NCBI RefSeq assembly: GCF_013911965.1
Contig: NZ_JACESE010000004.1
Coordinates: forward strand, 207,609-271,608
Direction of reading: 5' to 3'
DNA from: Phenylobacterium sp.
Lineage (GTDB): Bacteria > Pseudomonadota > Alphaproteobacteria > Caulobacterales > Caulobacteraceae
DNA: 64,000 bases
Shown here: piece after piece, positions 56,154 through 64,000 of the stretch
Layout: each line of letters starts with the position of its first letter
How positions within the stretch are numbered: the first letter of the stretch is position 1
Notes under the pieces: generated by a model
What the model saw: the letters and a program-made list of their open reading frames with translations, nothing else
What the model was told of the DNA's origin: nothing
The model's database searches: none
Translations under genes and position numbers: made by a program

Positions 56154-56954
56154 ATGGATCGCCGACTCGCCCTGGTGACCGGCGCTTCGGCGGGCATCGG
56201 GATGGCCTTCGCCCACGTCCTTGCGGCGCAGGGCTACGATCTGGCGCTGACCGCCCGTCGGGGCGATCGCCTCGAGGCCCTCGCGGCCGAACTGCGCGCC
56301 CGGCACGACGCCTGCGCCCTCGTCTTCTGCGCCGACATGGCCGAGGCGGCGACGCCCGCCGCCCTGGCGGAGTGGCTGACGCGCGAGGGGCGTCCCGTCG
56401 ACGCCCTGATCAACAACGCCGGCTACGGCCTGCCGGGCGACTTCGCCCAGAGCGCCTGGGAGGACCAGGCCGCCGTCCTGCAGGTGATGCTGAACGGCCC
56501 CTGCGAGCTGGCCCACCGGCTCCTGCCGGGCATGATCGACCGCGGCTTCGGCCGCATCGTCAACGTCGCCTCGGTCGCCGGGCTGACGCCCGGCGGGGCC
56601 GGACACACGCTCTACGGGCCGGTGAAGAGCTTCATGGTCCGCTTCTCCCAGAGCCTGCACCAGGAGACGCGCGGGACCGGCGTGCATGTGAGCGCGCTGT
56701 GCCCCGGCCTCACCTGGTCGGAGTTCCACGACGTGAACGGCACGCGGGACAGGCTGTCGGCCGGCACGCCGCGCTGGCTGTGGATGGAGGCCGAAGCCGT
56801 GGCCGTCGCCGGCTGGCGGGCGGTGGAGGCCAACCGTGCGGTGGCCGTCCCCGGCGCGCCGAACAGGATCGCCGCCGCGCTCGCCAAGCTCGTTCCCGAC
56901 GAGGCGATCATGGCGCTGATGGCGTCGGAAGGCTGGCGGGCGCGGAGCCGCTAG
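56154..56954 (+). CDS. SDR family NAD(P)-dependent oxidoreductase
   Basis: The 266-residue classical SDR has VTGASAGIGMAFAHVLA at the N-terminus, INNAGYGLPG in the middle, and a catalytic YGPVKSFMVRFSQSL (Y-x-x-x-K). It starts nine bases after the rrf2 stop, so the two form an operon; Rrf2 could control it in response to a redox or nitric-oxide-type signal. The substrate is unknown. Confidence 0.86.
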   Translation: MDRRLALVTGASAGIGMAFAHVLAAQGYDLALTARRGDRLEALAAELRARHDACALVFCADMAEAATPAALAEWLTREGRPVDALINNAGYGLPGDFAQSAWEDQAAVLQVMLNGPCELAHRLLPGMIDRGFGRIVNVASVAGLTPGGAGHTLYGPVKSFMVRFSQSLHQETRGTGVHVSALCPGLTWSEFHDVNGTRDRLSAGTPRWLWMEAEAVAVAGWRAVEANRAVAVPGAPNRIAAALAKLVPDEAIMALMASEGWRARSR

Positions 56955-56956
56955 GC

Positions 56957-57643
56957 CTATTCCGAGACGTAGGGGTTGGCCGCCTCGTTGAGGATGACGC
57001 CGCTGGTGGCGTCGGCGACGCCCACCAGGACGAACTGCACCGCCATGGCGCAGAGGATCAGGCCCAGCACCCGCACGACGATGGTCATGCCGATGCGGCC
57101 GAGGATCTTGGTGATCACCGGCGCGGCCCAGAAGCAGAGCATGACGACCAGCGAGATGGCCCCGATCACGCCCACGCCGATCGCCGCGCCGGCGAGGCCG
57201 AAGGCCTTGGCCTCGCTGGCGTAGATCACCACCGAGGAGATGGCGCCCGGCCCGATGAGCAGAGGCATGGCGAAGGGCACGATCAGCCGCTCGAACTTGC
57301 GGCCCGCCCGGCCGCGGGGATTGTCGTCGCCCTCGGCCATGGCGGCGAAGGTGGCGGTGAAGTCGTCGCGGGCCATCTCAAGCCCGAGCAGGAAGAGGAT
57401 CACCCCGCCGGCGATGCGGAAGGCCGGCAGGGAGATGCCGAAGAAGGCCAGCAGCGACAGGCCCGAGAAATAGAAGAAGGTCAGGAAGCCGAGGATGAAC
57501 AGGGCGATGTACAGGGCCACCAGGCGCGCATCGCGGCCCTTCGAACCCTGGGTCGCGGCGCCGAACAGGGGCACGTTGCCGATCGGGTCGATCAGGGCGA
57601 AGAGGGCGACGAAGAAGTTGACCGCGAACTCGGCTTGGCTCAT
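56957..57643 (-). CDS. MarC family integral membrane protein
   Basis: The 228-residue protein has six predicted helices and the MarC pattern: FALIDPIGNVPLFGAATQ, GISLPAFRIAGGVILFLLGLE, VPFAMPLLIGPGAISSVVIY. The E. coli member was once thought to give multiple resistance, but that role is disputed. It converges with the SDR gene, stops two bases apart, and is divergent from pyrF. Confidence 0.92.
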   Translation of the reverse strand: MSQAEFAVNFFVALFALIDPIGNVPLFGAATQGSKGRDARLVALYIALFILGFLTFFYFSGLSLLAFFGISLPAFRIAGGVILFLLGLEMARDDFTATFAAMAEGDDNPRGRAGRKFERLIVPFAMPLLIGPGAISSVVIYASEAKAFGLAGAAIGVGVIGAISLVVMLCFWAAPVITKILGRIGMTIVVRVLGLILCAMAVQFVLVGVADATSGVILNEAANPYVSE

Positions 57644-57724
57644 GCAGCGCTCCTAGCCCAAAATCGAACCGGCGGCGATCTCCTGCGTGCGGAGACGCGC
57701 CCGCCCCTGCCCGGAGCCTGCGCC

Positions 57725-58447
57725 ATGACCGCCGTCGCCGCCCCCTCGCCTGCGCTGCAGGCCGCCGATCCCCGCCTGATCGTGCCTCTGGATCTGCCCA
57801 CGGGCGACGAGGCCCGCCGGATGGTGGAGGCGATCGGCGATGCGGTCAGCTTCTACAAGGTGGGGCTGGAACTGTTCGCCACCGACGGCATGCCCCTGGC
57901 GCGCGAGCTGAAGGCGCAGGGCAAGCAGGTCTTCCTCGACTGGAAGCTGCACGACATCGGCACCACGGTTCAGCGGGCGGCCGCGGCGCTCGCCGAGTCG
58001 GGCTGCGACTTCCTGACCGTGCACGGGGAGCCCCAGGTGATGGCCTCCGCCGTCCGCGGTCGCGGGCGATCGGGACTGAAGATCCTGGCGGTCACCGTCC
58101 TCACCAGCCTGTCGGAGGAGGACCTGCGCGAGATCGGCTATGCGGAGAGCGCCCGCGCCCTGGTGGAACGGCGGATACACCAGGCGATCCACGCCGGCTG
58201 CGACGGCGTCGTCGCCAGCCCGCACGAGGCCGAACTGGCGCGCAAGCTCGGCGGCAAGGACTTCCTGGTGGTGACGCCGGGCGTGCGGCCGGACTGGTCG
58301 GCGAAGAACGACCAGGCCCGGGTGGCGACCCCGCGCGAGGCGCTCGCGGCGGGGGCCTCCCACATCGTCTGCGGCCGGCCGGTGACGGCGGCCAACGATC
58401 CCCGCGCCGCGGCCCGGCGGATCGTCGAGGAGATGGCGGGCGCCTGA
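57725..58447 (+). CDS. pyrF: Orotidine 5'-phosphate decarboxylase PyrF
   Basis: The 240-residue enzyme decarboxylates OMP to UMP in pyrimidine synthesis. It has the catalytic FLDWKLHDIGTTV (D-x-K-x-x-D; Asp, Lys, Asp), the VVTPGVRPDW phosphate loop and GASHIVCGRPVTAANDP. The start follows GCCTGCGCC with no strong SD. It is divergent from marC across 81 bases and convergent with the Gly/Tyr protein gene. Confidence 0.95.
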   Translation: MTAVAAPSPALQAADPRLIVPLDLPTGDEARRMVEAIGDAVSFYKVGLELFATDGMPLARELKAQGKQVFLDWKLHDIGTTVQRAAAALAESGCDFLTVHGEPQVMASAVRGRGRSGLKILAVTVLTSLSEEDLREIGYAESARALVERRIHQAIHAGCDGVVASPHEAELARKLGGKDFLVVTPGVRPDWSAKNDQARVATPREALAAGASHIVCGRPVTAANDPRAAARRIVEEMAGA

Positions 58448-58452
58448 GAGGC

Positions 58453-59157
58453 CTAGTGGCCCTTGCCGCCGCCGTGGTGGCCGCCGCCGTGGCCGCCCCA
58501 GTGACCGCCCTTGCCCCCGCCATGTCCGCCGCCCTTGTAGCCGCCGCGGAAGGCGATGGAGGCGGCGACCTGGGCTGAAGCGTGGGCGCTGGCCGAGGCG
58601 CTCGCCGAAGCGCCGCTCCCGCCGCCGACAAAGACCGCGCCGCCCCCGCCATAGCCGCCCATCGGGATCGGCCCCACGCCGCCCGCATCGGCGAAGAAGC
58701 TCATTGGCAGGACCTCGCCGCGATAGCCGCAAGGGTCGTAGCAGGGCGCGCAGCACCCGCCCGCATAGGGCGGCGGGTAGGACGGCGGCGGATGGTGGGT
58801 CGGCGGCGGGCCGTAGGTCGGCGGCGGATAAGGATCGCCGTAGCCGGGCGGCGGATAGGCCGGCTGCGGCGCCCCGCCGGGCGGGTGGCCGTAGCTGTAG
58901 CCGTAGGGCCCGTATTCCTGGCTGTAGCCGTACGACCCCCGGCCGTCGCTCACATAGGCCTGCTCGTAGCCGTAGCTGTAGCCGTAGCTGTAGCCGTAGC
59001 CGCGCTTGTAGGCCTGGTAGCTCGCATCGGCGCCGTAGGCGTCATAGTAGCCGCCGCCGTAGCTGGCGCAGGGATTGGACGAGGGGCAGGCCGCAGCCAC
59101 GCCGCCGAGAAGCAGGGCGAGACCGAAACCGGCCGGCAGGCGCAGACGCCAGGACAT
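58453..59157 (-). CDS. Secreted Gly/Tyr-rich protein with Gly-His-Lys tail
   Basis: The 234-residue precursor has a signal peptide (MSWRLRLPAGFGLALLLGGVAA) and a short Cys-containing start (ACPSSNPC). A Tyr/Gly/Ser repeat region follows (YGYSYGYSYGYEQAY), then a Pro/Tyr region (GDPYPPPTYGPPPTHHPPPS), a CCAPCYDPC cluster and an Ala/Ser-rich segment (GSGASASASASAHASAQVAA). It ends in a Gly/His/Lys tail (HGGGKGGHWGGHGGGHHGGG). Low complexity rules out family assignment. It resembles structural or adhesive secreted proteins; a metal-binding tail is plausible. Confidence 0.75.
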   Translation of the reverse strand: MSWRLRLPAGFGLALLLGGVAAACPSSNPCASYGGGYYDAYGADASYQAYKRGYGYSYGYSYGYEQAYVSDGRGSYGYSQEYGPYGYSYGHPPGGAPQPAYPPPGYGDPYPPPTYGPPPTHHPPPSYPPPYAGGCCAPCYDPCGYRGEVLPMSFFADAGGVGPIPMGGYGGGGAVFVGGGSGASASASASAHASAQVAASIAFRGGYKGGGHGGGKGGHWGGHGGGHHGGGKGH

Positions 59158-59249
59158 GGAACGCTCCGTACAAATCTTAACGGAACGCTAACGCGCGAGA
59201 ACCGGCCGCGGCCAGCGGTTGCAAGCCGTGGGCGAGCTTGGCCGCCGGA

Positions 59250-59450
59250 TCAGAAGTCGACGGCGATGCCCTTGCGCTCCCAGTCGCCGAACCGCGTCGG
59301 TTCCGGGCCGGCGGGACCGCCCAGCTCGGCGGCCTTGGCCTGTGCGGCGGCCTCGGCGACGCGGCGGGCCTCGGCTTCCTCCAGGGCGCGTCGGGCGGCG
59401 GGACTCAGCGCCTTGTCGGGCGCGGCGTTGGGCGGCGGATTCTGGCTCAT
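59250..59450 (-). CDS. DUF1674 / SDHAF4-like succinate dehydrogenase assembly factor
   Basis: The 66-residue protein has the family end motif PEPTRFGDWERKGIAVDF after a charged helix (LSPAARRALEEAEARRVAEA). The mitochondrial homologue SDHAF4 promotes flavinylation and assembly of SdhA, and the bacterial copy probably does likewise. sdh genes are not in the window. Confidence 0.87.
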   Translation of the reverse strand: MSQNPPPNAAPDKALSPAARRALEEAEARRVAEAAAQAKAAELGGPAGPEPTRFGDWERKGIAVDF

Positions 59451-59586
59451 GAAGAAGATTTAAGGCGCCCAGCGCCACGGCGCCACTTGCGGCGTTCGCT
59501 GAACCGGGTTCTATCGCGCGCAAACACGCAGGAGGCGAGCGCCTGGGGAGGTTCTCGCTGCGTGGCATCGAGACCTGGGGTTAACA

Positions 59587-59982
59587 ATGAACAGACTTTC
59601 CACCGCCTTCTTCGGCGCCGCGGTGCTCTATGCGCTCGTCGGCATGTGCCTGGGCATCTGGATGGGGGCGTCGGGCGACCACACGCTCTCGCCGGTCCAC
59701 GCCCACATCAACCTGCTCGGCTGGGCGAGCCTGGCCCTGATGGGCGCCTTCTACGGCCTGGCCGGCGACCGCGCGCCCCAGCGCCTGGGCTGGGTGAATT
59801 TCGGGGTGTCCAACCTCGGCAACATCCTCTCCCTGCCGCTCCTCGCCATGCTGCTCCTGGGCGACACCCGGGTGCTGCCGGCCATGGCGGTGGGCGAGCT
59901 GCTGATGGTGGCGGGCATGGCGCTGTTCGCCGTCTCGATCTTCATGGTCGCCCTGAAGCGGCCGACGATCGGCGCGGCCTGA
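59587..59982 (+). CDS. Small membrane protein with HxHxNLLGW motif
   Basis: The 131-residue protein has four predicted helices. The second begins SPVHAHINLLGWASLALMGA, with histidines arranged like those found in helices of heme-copper oxidase/NO-reductase subunits. The rest (YGLAGDRAPQRLGWVNFGVS, GNILSLPLLAMLLLG) is also of that type. At 131 residues it cannot be a whole oxidase, and it may be a heme-binding or sensing remnant. The ATG at 59587 follows GGTTAACA. Confidence 0.68.
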   Translation: MNRLSTAFFGAAVLYALVGMCLGIWMGASGDHTLSPVHAHINLLGWASLALMGAFYGLAGDRAPQRLGWVNFGVSNLGNILSLPLLAMLLLGDTRVLPAMAVGELLMVAGMALFAVSIFMVALKRPTIGAA

Positions 59983-60041
59983 CCGGCGCCCCGCGTCGAT
60001 AGCGCTTGCCTGAGGGCGGCGGAGCGGGCACCTGCGGGCCC

Positions 60042-61325
60042 GTGAACGACCGCACAGATATCGGCCTGCCCGCCCGGGCCGCCGCCCTCGACATCCTCTC
60101 GGCCGCGCTCGCCCGCCGTTCGGGCCTGGACGAGGCGATCGCCGCCCCGGCCTTCGGGGCGCTTGAGACCCGCGACCGCGCCTTCGCCCGCGCCCTGGTC
60201 ATGGCGACGCTTCGCCATCTGGGGCCCATCGACAAGGCGCTGGACGCACGCCTCTCCAAGCCGCCGCCGGAGCGGGTGCGCAATATTCTGCGCCTGGGCG
60301 CGGCGCAGGCCTTTCTGATGGAGGTTCCGGCCTTCGCCGCCGTGGCGACCAGCGTCGACCTCGCCGGCGCCGGCCGGGAGTCGCGGCCCTTCAAGGGCCT
60401 GGTCAACGCCGTCCTGCGCGGCCTGCTGCGCGAGCCGCCGAAGCTCGATGATCCGGAAGCCCTGGCGCCGCCGTGGCTGCTGGCCCGCTGGCGCGCCGCC
60501 TATGGCGCGGAGGCCGCCCGCCGGATCGCCGCCGTCATCGCCGAGGAGCCGGCCGCCGACCTGACGCTGCGATCCCCCGAACTGGCGGCCGAGCTCGCCG
60601 AGGCGCTCGAGGCCGAGATCCTCCCCGGCGGGACCCTGCGCACCGCACGCCGCGGCGACCTGTCGGCCTGGCCCGGCTTCGAGACCGGGGCGTGGTGGGT
60701 GCAGGACGCCTCTGCGGCGGTCCCCGCCCGTCTTCTGGAGCCTGGCCCGGGCCAGCGCGTGGCCGACCTCTGCGCGGCGCCGGGCGGCAAGAGCCTGCAG
60801 CTGGCCGCCGCCGGCGCAGCGGTCACCGCCGTCGATCGATCGGCCGACCGCTTGAAGCGGCTCAAGGCGAATTTCGGGCGAATGGGGCTGGAGGTGAGCG
60901 CGGTGGCGGCGGACGCCGGGGCGTGGAAGGGCGAAGGCGCCTACGACTCGGTCCTTCTGGACGCGCCCTGCTCGGCCACCGGCACCTTCCGGCGGCATCC
61001 CGACGTGCTGTGGGCGGCGCGGCCCGGCGACATCGCCAGCCTGGCGGGGGTGCAGACCCGGCTGCTGGACGCCGCCGCCGACCTCGTCGCCGCGCACGGG
61101 CGGCTGGTCTACTGCGTGTGCAGCCTGGAGCCCGAGGAGGGCGAGGCCCAGACCGCCGCCTTCCTGGCGCGGCGAAGGGATTTCGTGCTGGAGCCGATGA
61201 GGCCGGGCGAAGGCGGGGCGCCGGAGGCGAGCCTGCGGCCCGACGGCGCGCTGCGCATCCTGCCCTTCCATCTGGAAGGCGGAACCGACGGCTTCTACAT
61301 CGCCCGTTTCCTGCGTCAGGGTTGA
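60042..61325 (+). CDS. rsmB: 16S rRNA m5C967 methyltransferase RsmB
   Basis: The 427-residue protein has an N-terminal NusB-like RNA-binding domain (RAAALDILSAALARRSGLDE, RHLGPIDKALDARLS) and a SAM-binding C-terminal domain. Motif DLCAAPGGKSLQLA binds SAM and the two catalytic cysteines are in LLDAPCSATGTFRRHPD and YCVCSLEPEEGE. I prefer the GTG start at 60042; the frame also extends to a TTG at 60006 with no family sequence. It heads the rsmB-rpe-heparinase-purH string. Confidence 0.93.
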   Translation: MNDRTDIGLPARAAALDILSAALARRSGLDEAIAAPAFGALETRDRAFARALVMATLRHLGPIDKALDARLSKPPPERVRNILRLGAAQAFLMEVPAFAAVATSVDLAGAGRESRPFKGLVNAVLRGLLREPPKLDDPEALAPPWLLARWRAAYGAEAARRIAAVIAEEPAADLTLRSPELAAELAEALEAEILPGGTLRTARRGDLSAWPGFETGAWWVQDASAAVPARLLEPGPGQRVADLCAAPGGKSLQLAAAGAAVTAVDRSADRLKRLKANFGRMGLEVSAVAADAGAWKGEGAYDSVLLDAPCSATGTFRRHPDVLWAARPGDIASLAGVQTRLLDAAADLVAAHGRLVYCVCSLEPEEGEAQTAAFLARRRDFVLEPMRPGEGGAPEASLRPDGALRILPFHLEGGTDGFYIARFLRQG

Positions 61326-61402
61326 GCCGGATCGTCGCGGCGCGGCGGGCGGCCCCGCCGCGGTCCTTGTGGTCTTTGCGCGGCTTGCGCTAAGTCCAGG
61401 CG

Positions 61403-62065
61403 ATGACCGTTCGCCCCATCATCGCCCCCTCCATCCTGGCCTCCGACTTCGCCCGCCTGGGCGAGGAATGCCGCGCCATCGAGGCGGCGGGGGCCGACTG
61501 GGTGCATATCGACGTGATGGACGGCCACTTCGTGCCGAACATCACCATCGGACCGGATGTGGTGAAGGCGCTGAAGCCGCACGCGGCGATCCCCTTCGAC
61601 GTCCACCTGATGATCGCCCCGGCCGATCCCTACATCGAGGCCTTCGCCAAGGCCGGCGCCGACCTGATCAGCGTCCACCCCGAGGCCGGACCCCATCTGA
61701 GCCGAACCCTGCAGCTGATCCGCAGCCTGGGCTGCAAGGCCGGAGTGGTGTTCAACCCCTCCACCTCGCCCGCGGCGATCGAGTCGATCATGGATCAGGT
61801 CGACCTGATCCTGGTCATGTCCGTCAATCCGGGCTTCGGCGGCCAGAAGTTCATGCACTCCCAGCTCGCCAAGATCCGCAAGCTGCGCGAGATGATCGAC
61901 GCCACGGGCCGCGACATCCACCTGGAAGTCGATGGCGGCGTCACGCCGGAAACGGCGCCGCTCTGCATCGAGGCCGGGGCCACCGCGCTCGTGGCCGGCA
62001 CGGCGGTGTTCAAGGGCGGGCCAGAGGCCTACGCCGCCAACATCGCCGCCCTTCGGGGCGAATAG
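61403..62065 (+). CDS. rpe: Ribulose-phosphate 3-epimerase Rpe
   Basis: The 220-residue TIM barrel interconverts ribulose-5-phosphate and xylulose-5-phosphate. It has HIDVMDGHFVPNITIGPDVV, SVHPEAGPHLSRTLQLI, MSVNPGFGGQKFM and DGGVTPETAPLCIEAGATAL, which include the metal-binding His and the catalytic Asp pairs. It follows rsmB after 77 bases and precedes the heparinase gene after 12. Confidence 0.96.
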   Translation: MTVRPIIAPSILASDFARLGEECRAIEAAGADWVHIDVMDGHFVPNITIGPDVVKALKPHAAIPFDVHLMIAPADPYIEAFAKAGADLISVHPEAGPHLSRTLQLIRSLGCKAGVVFNPSTSPAAIESIMDQVDLILVMSVNPGFGGQKFMHSQLAKIRKLREMIDATGRDIHLEVDGGVTPETAPLCIEAGATALVAGTAVFKGGPEAYAANIAALRGE

Positions 62066-62077
62066 GCGGGGGGCGGC

Positions 62078-63838
62078 GTGGCCGGACAATCCACGCCGAC
62101 GCCGAACCTGGGCCGCATCCCGGGCCAGGTGGCGGCGCTCGCGGTGGCGGTCGGGGCGCGCCGGCAGCTGCAGCGCGAGTGGGCGGGATCCCCCCTGCAT
62201 CGCTGGATGCTCGCCCATCCGCGGCCCGAGGGCTTTATGCCGGGGCCGCCGGACCTGCGGCCGGGTCGCCCTGAGAACGGACGCCGGATCCTGCTGGGGG
62301 ACTTCACCTTCGCCGGGGCGACCCTGCACGCCGGTCCCCATGCGGACCCGTGGGACCGGCCCAATCCCAGCCGCCGCTTTGCGACCGCCCTGCACCGCTT
62401 CGGCTGGATGCGGGATCTTCTGGCGCTGGGCGAAGACGGGGCGAGCGAGGGGCTGCGCCTGTCCCTGGCGTGGCGCCGGGTCTTCGGCCGGTGGAACGGC
62501 TTCTCCTGGGATCCGGAGGTGCTGGAGCGCCGGGTGTTCAACCTGGCCTGCGCCGCGCCGACGCTCTGCGCCCGGGCCTCGGACGCCGAGACGGGACAGC
62601 TGTCGCTCGACCTCGCCCGTCAGGCGCGCCAGCTGCTCTCGACGATCGACGGTCCGGTCCGCGCCGCCGAGCGCGCCGGCGCCGCAGCGCTCGCCGGCGC
62701 TGTCCTGGCCGGCGAGGCGGGCGAACAGCTGACGAGGCGGGCGCTCGACCGCTTGTCCCGCGCCCTGCCCCGCACGGTCTCGCCCGACGGGGGCCACGCC
62801 TCCCGCTCGCCGGAGGCGGCGCTGGAGCTGCTCCTCGACCTGCAGACCCTGGACGGGGCGCTGGTGCAGCGCGGGCTCGCGCCGCCCGACGAGATGATGC
62901 GGGCCATCGATCGCCTGACCGGCGCCGTGCGCTTCTTCACCCTGGCCGACGGCGCCCTGCCCGTCTTCCAGGGCGGCGAGTCGCGCCGCCCGGCCTATGT
63001 GGCGGCGGCCCGGGCCACGGAGACCGACGGCGCGCGCACCCTGCCGGCGGCGCGCAACGGCTATCACCGGCTGGAGAGCCGCAGCCTGCAGGTCGTCGCC
63101 GACGCCGCCGCGCCCGCGCCCGGCCCCTGGAGCGTGACCGCCTGCGCCCAGCCCCTGGCCCTGGAGATTCTGATCTCGGGCCGTCGCGCCATCACCAACT
63201 GCGGCTGGTCGCCGGACGCCGTCGGCCCCGAGGCCCTGCGCCTGGTGGACGCCGCCTCCACGGCCTCCCTGGGCGACCTGCCCTGCGGCGAACCGGTGCG
63301 GGGCGTCCGCGCCGCCGCGCTCGGCCCGCGCCTGATCGACGCCTATGGCCGGGTCGAGGCCAAGCGCCACCAGGCCGAGGGCGCCCTGTGGCTGGAGATG
63401 TCGCACGACGGCTGGGCCCGCCGTTTCGGACTGCGGCATGAGCGGCGGATCTATCTCGATCTCGCCGCCGACGAACTGCGCGGCGAGGATCGCTTCACCC
63501 CGGTGGAGGGCCTGGCCAAGGGCGAGGCCGGGCGCCAGTTCATCCCCTTCGTGGCGCGCTTCCACATCCATCCCGGCGCCAAGGCTTCGCTGGCCCGCGA
63601 CGGCAAGAGCGTGCTCCTGAAGACCGAGGGCGACGAGACGGGCTGGTGGCTGCGCAACGACGCGCTCGAGGTCTCGATCGAATCCTCCGTCTTCTTCCAG
63701 GACGGCCAGGCCCGCCGCACCAGCCAGATCGTCCTGCGCGGCCAGGTGCGCCAGGAAACCGGCGCGCGCCTGCGCTGGAAGCTGGCGGCCGCCGAGCCCT
63801 GGCCGCCACCGCGGCTCAACGCCGAGGCGCCGCATTGA
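62078..63838 (+). CDS. Heparinase II/III family protein
   Basis: The 586-residue protein (GTG start with GGGGGGC before) has the heparinase II/III C-terminal beta-sandwich (YLDLAADELRGEDRFTPVEG, VEAKRHQAEGALWLEMSHDG, LWLEMSHDGWARRFGLRHER) after an alpha-helical toroid. There is no signal peptide, unlike true extracellular lyases; cytoplasmic members with this context are known in alphaproteobacteria. Substrate may be an acidic polysaccharide fragment, but a role in the cell envelope is equally possible. purH follows after a riboswitch. Confidence 0.9.
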   Translation: MAGQSTPTPNLGRIPGQVAALAVAVGARRQLQREWAGSPLHRWMLAHPRPEGFMPGPPDLRPGRPENGRRILLGDFTFAGATLHAGPHADPWDRPNPSRRFATALHRFGWMRDLLALGEDGASEGLRLSLAWRRVFGRWNGFSWDPEVLERRVFNLACAAPTLCARASDAETGQLSLDLARQARQLLSTIDGPVRAAERAGAAALAGAVLAGEAGEQLTRRALDRLSRALPRTVSPDGGHASRSPEAALELLLDLQTLDGALVQRGLAPPDEMMRAIDRLTGAVRFFTLADGALPVFQGGESRRPAYVAAARATETDGARTLPAARNGYHRLESRSLQVVADAAAPAPGPWSVTACAQPLALEILISGRRAITNCGWSPDAVGPEALRLVDAASTASLGDLPCGEPVRGVRAAALGPRLIDAYGRVEAKRHQAEGALWLEMSHDGWARRFGLRHERRIYLDLAADELRGEDRFTPVEGLAKGEAGRQFIPFVARFHIHPGAKASLARDGKSVLLKTEGDETGWWLRNDALEVSIESSVFFQDGQARRTSQIVLRGQVRQETGARLRWKLAAAEPWPPPRLNAEAPH

Positions 63839-63870
63839 CTCCCGCCGGGGGCGGGGGCTAGAGCGCGCCT

Positions 63871-63946
63871 GTTCCGCGTGACTGGCGAATTCGAAGGTGG
63901 GCGACCACCGGGGAGCGCGGATCCATAGCCGCCGCTCGCCTGGGCA
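63871..63946 (+). promoter_or_regulatory. ZTP (pfl-motif) riboswitch before purH
   Basis: All core elements of the pfl/ZTP motif are present in order. Closing stem CCGCG (63874-63878) pairs with CGCGG (63916-63920) and the conserved CGTGACTGGCG is at 63877-63887. Hairpin GGTGG-GCGA-CCACC (63896-63909) is followed by GGGGAGCG, and the 3' conserved CGCCTGGGCA is at 63937-63946. The riboswitch senses ZTP/ZMP (AICAR-5'-phosphate), the signal of low 10-formyl-THF, and controls purine and folate genes, exactly the substrate of PurH. The expression platform is likely translational; no T run follows. Confidence 0.92.
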
Positions 63947-63982
63947 CGCCTTCCTCGACCCGCCTTGCGCCAGGAGACCGCC

Positions 63983-64000
63983 GTGCCCGCCGCCCCCGAC
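63983..64000 (+). CDS. purH: Start of purH (AICAR transformylase / IMP cyclohydrolase), truncated by window end
   Basis: Only six codons (GTG CCC GCC GCC CCC GAC) lie in the window. They are preceded by a strong CAGGAGA ribosome site five bases upstream and by the ZTP riboswitch. The purH assignment rests on the riboswitch and on the known rsmB-rpe-heparinase-purH order in Caulobacterales, not on the protein itself. Confidence 0.6.

Overview
The window is a dense, GC-rich (about 70% by eye) bacterial chromosome segment with no plasmid, phage, insertion-sequence or CRISPR signature. It looks like an alphaproteobacterium, most likely Caulobacterales (Caulobacter/Phenylobacterium-like). The supporting features are a TonB-dependent receptor with its own TetR regulator, a tandem double-TetR protein, dnaK-dnaJ behind an alphaproteobacterial sigma-32-type promoter, the rsmB-rpe-heparinase-purH string, a GGAAC-N16-CGTT general-stress promoter ahead of dps, and several small proteins common in this group. 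The genus is an inference; no rRNA gene is present.

Layout. 1-7100: end of an MFS sugar-type transporter, a tandem TetR, an SDR, the beta-oxidation pair fadB/fadA with a strong terminator, then a DUF2061 membrane protein and Dps. 7100-13000: a hydrolase, a beta-barrel surface protein with a Thr-Pro repeat, a TonB receptor and its TetR. 13000-19000: a YbaK deacylase, WYL, XRE-cupin and MarR regulators, a CheY-like receiver and small proteins. 19000-25000: FtsK, DUF502, a Tat-exported dienelactone hydrolase, AlkB. 25000-28500: dnaK-dnaJ. 28500-37600: a Baeyer-Villiger monooxygenase divergent from a MATE pump, MutS, a HAD phosphatase, a hydroxyacid dehydrogenase. 37600-40300: fabA-fabB-fabI. 40300-43700: an emrA-emrB-tetR efflux operon. 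43900-48400: a Ubi-type hydroxylase and a CnoX / LON-domain / Trm112 operon. 48479: tRNA-Gly(GCC) followed by small stress-type proteins. 50000-55600: a TauE/SafE permease with a structured leader, ArgG, Kup. 55700-64000: Rrf2, MarC, PyrF, a Gly/Tyr/His-rich secreted protein, RsmB, Rpe, heparinase, and a ZTP riboswitch ahead of the first codons of purH.

The most interesting material is regulatory. (i) A palindrome TGCGA-N5-TCGCA occurs twice before the DUF2061-dps pair and once before a DUF454 gene, suggesting a small shared, possibly iron (Fur-type), regulon. (ii) The leader of the TauE/SafE permease folds on paper into a compact pseudoknot next to the ribosome binding site and is a riboswitch candidate. 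(iii) A clear ZTP (pfl) riboswitch precedes purH. (iv) Candidate operators lie beside several regulators: TetR/TonB receptor, the TetR efflux operon with two near-identical 16-bp sites, XRE-cupin and MarR. All of these were read by eye and none has been tested by search or folding software.
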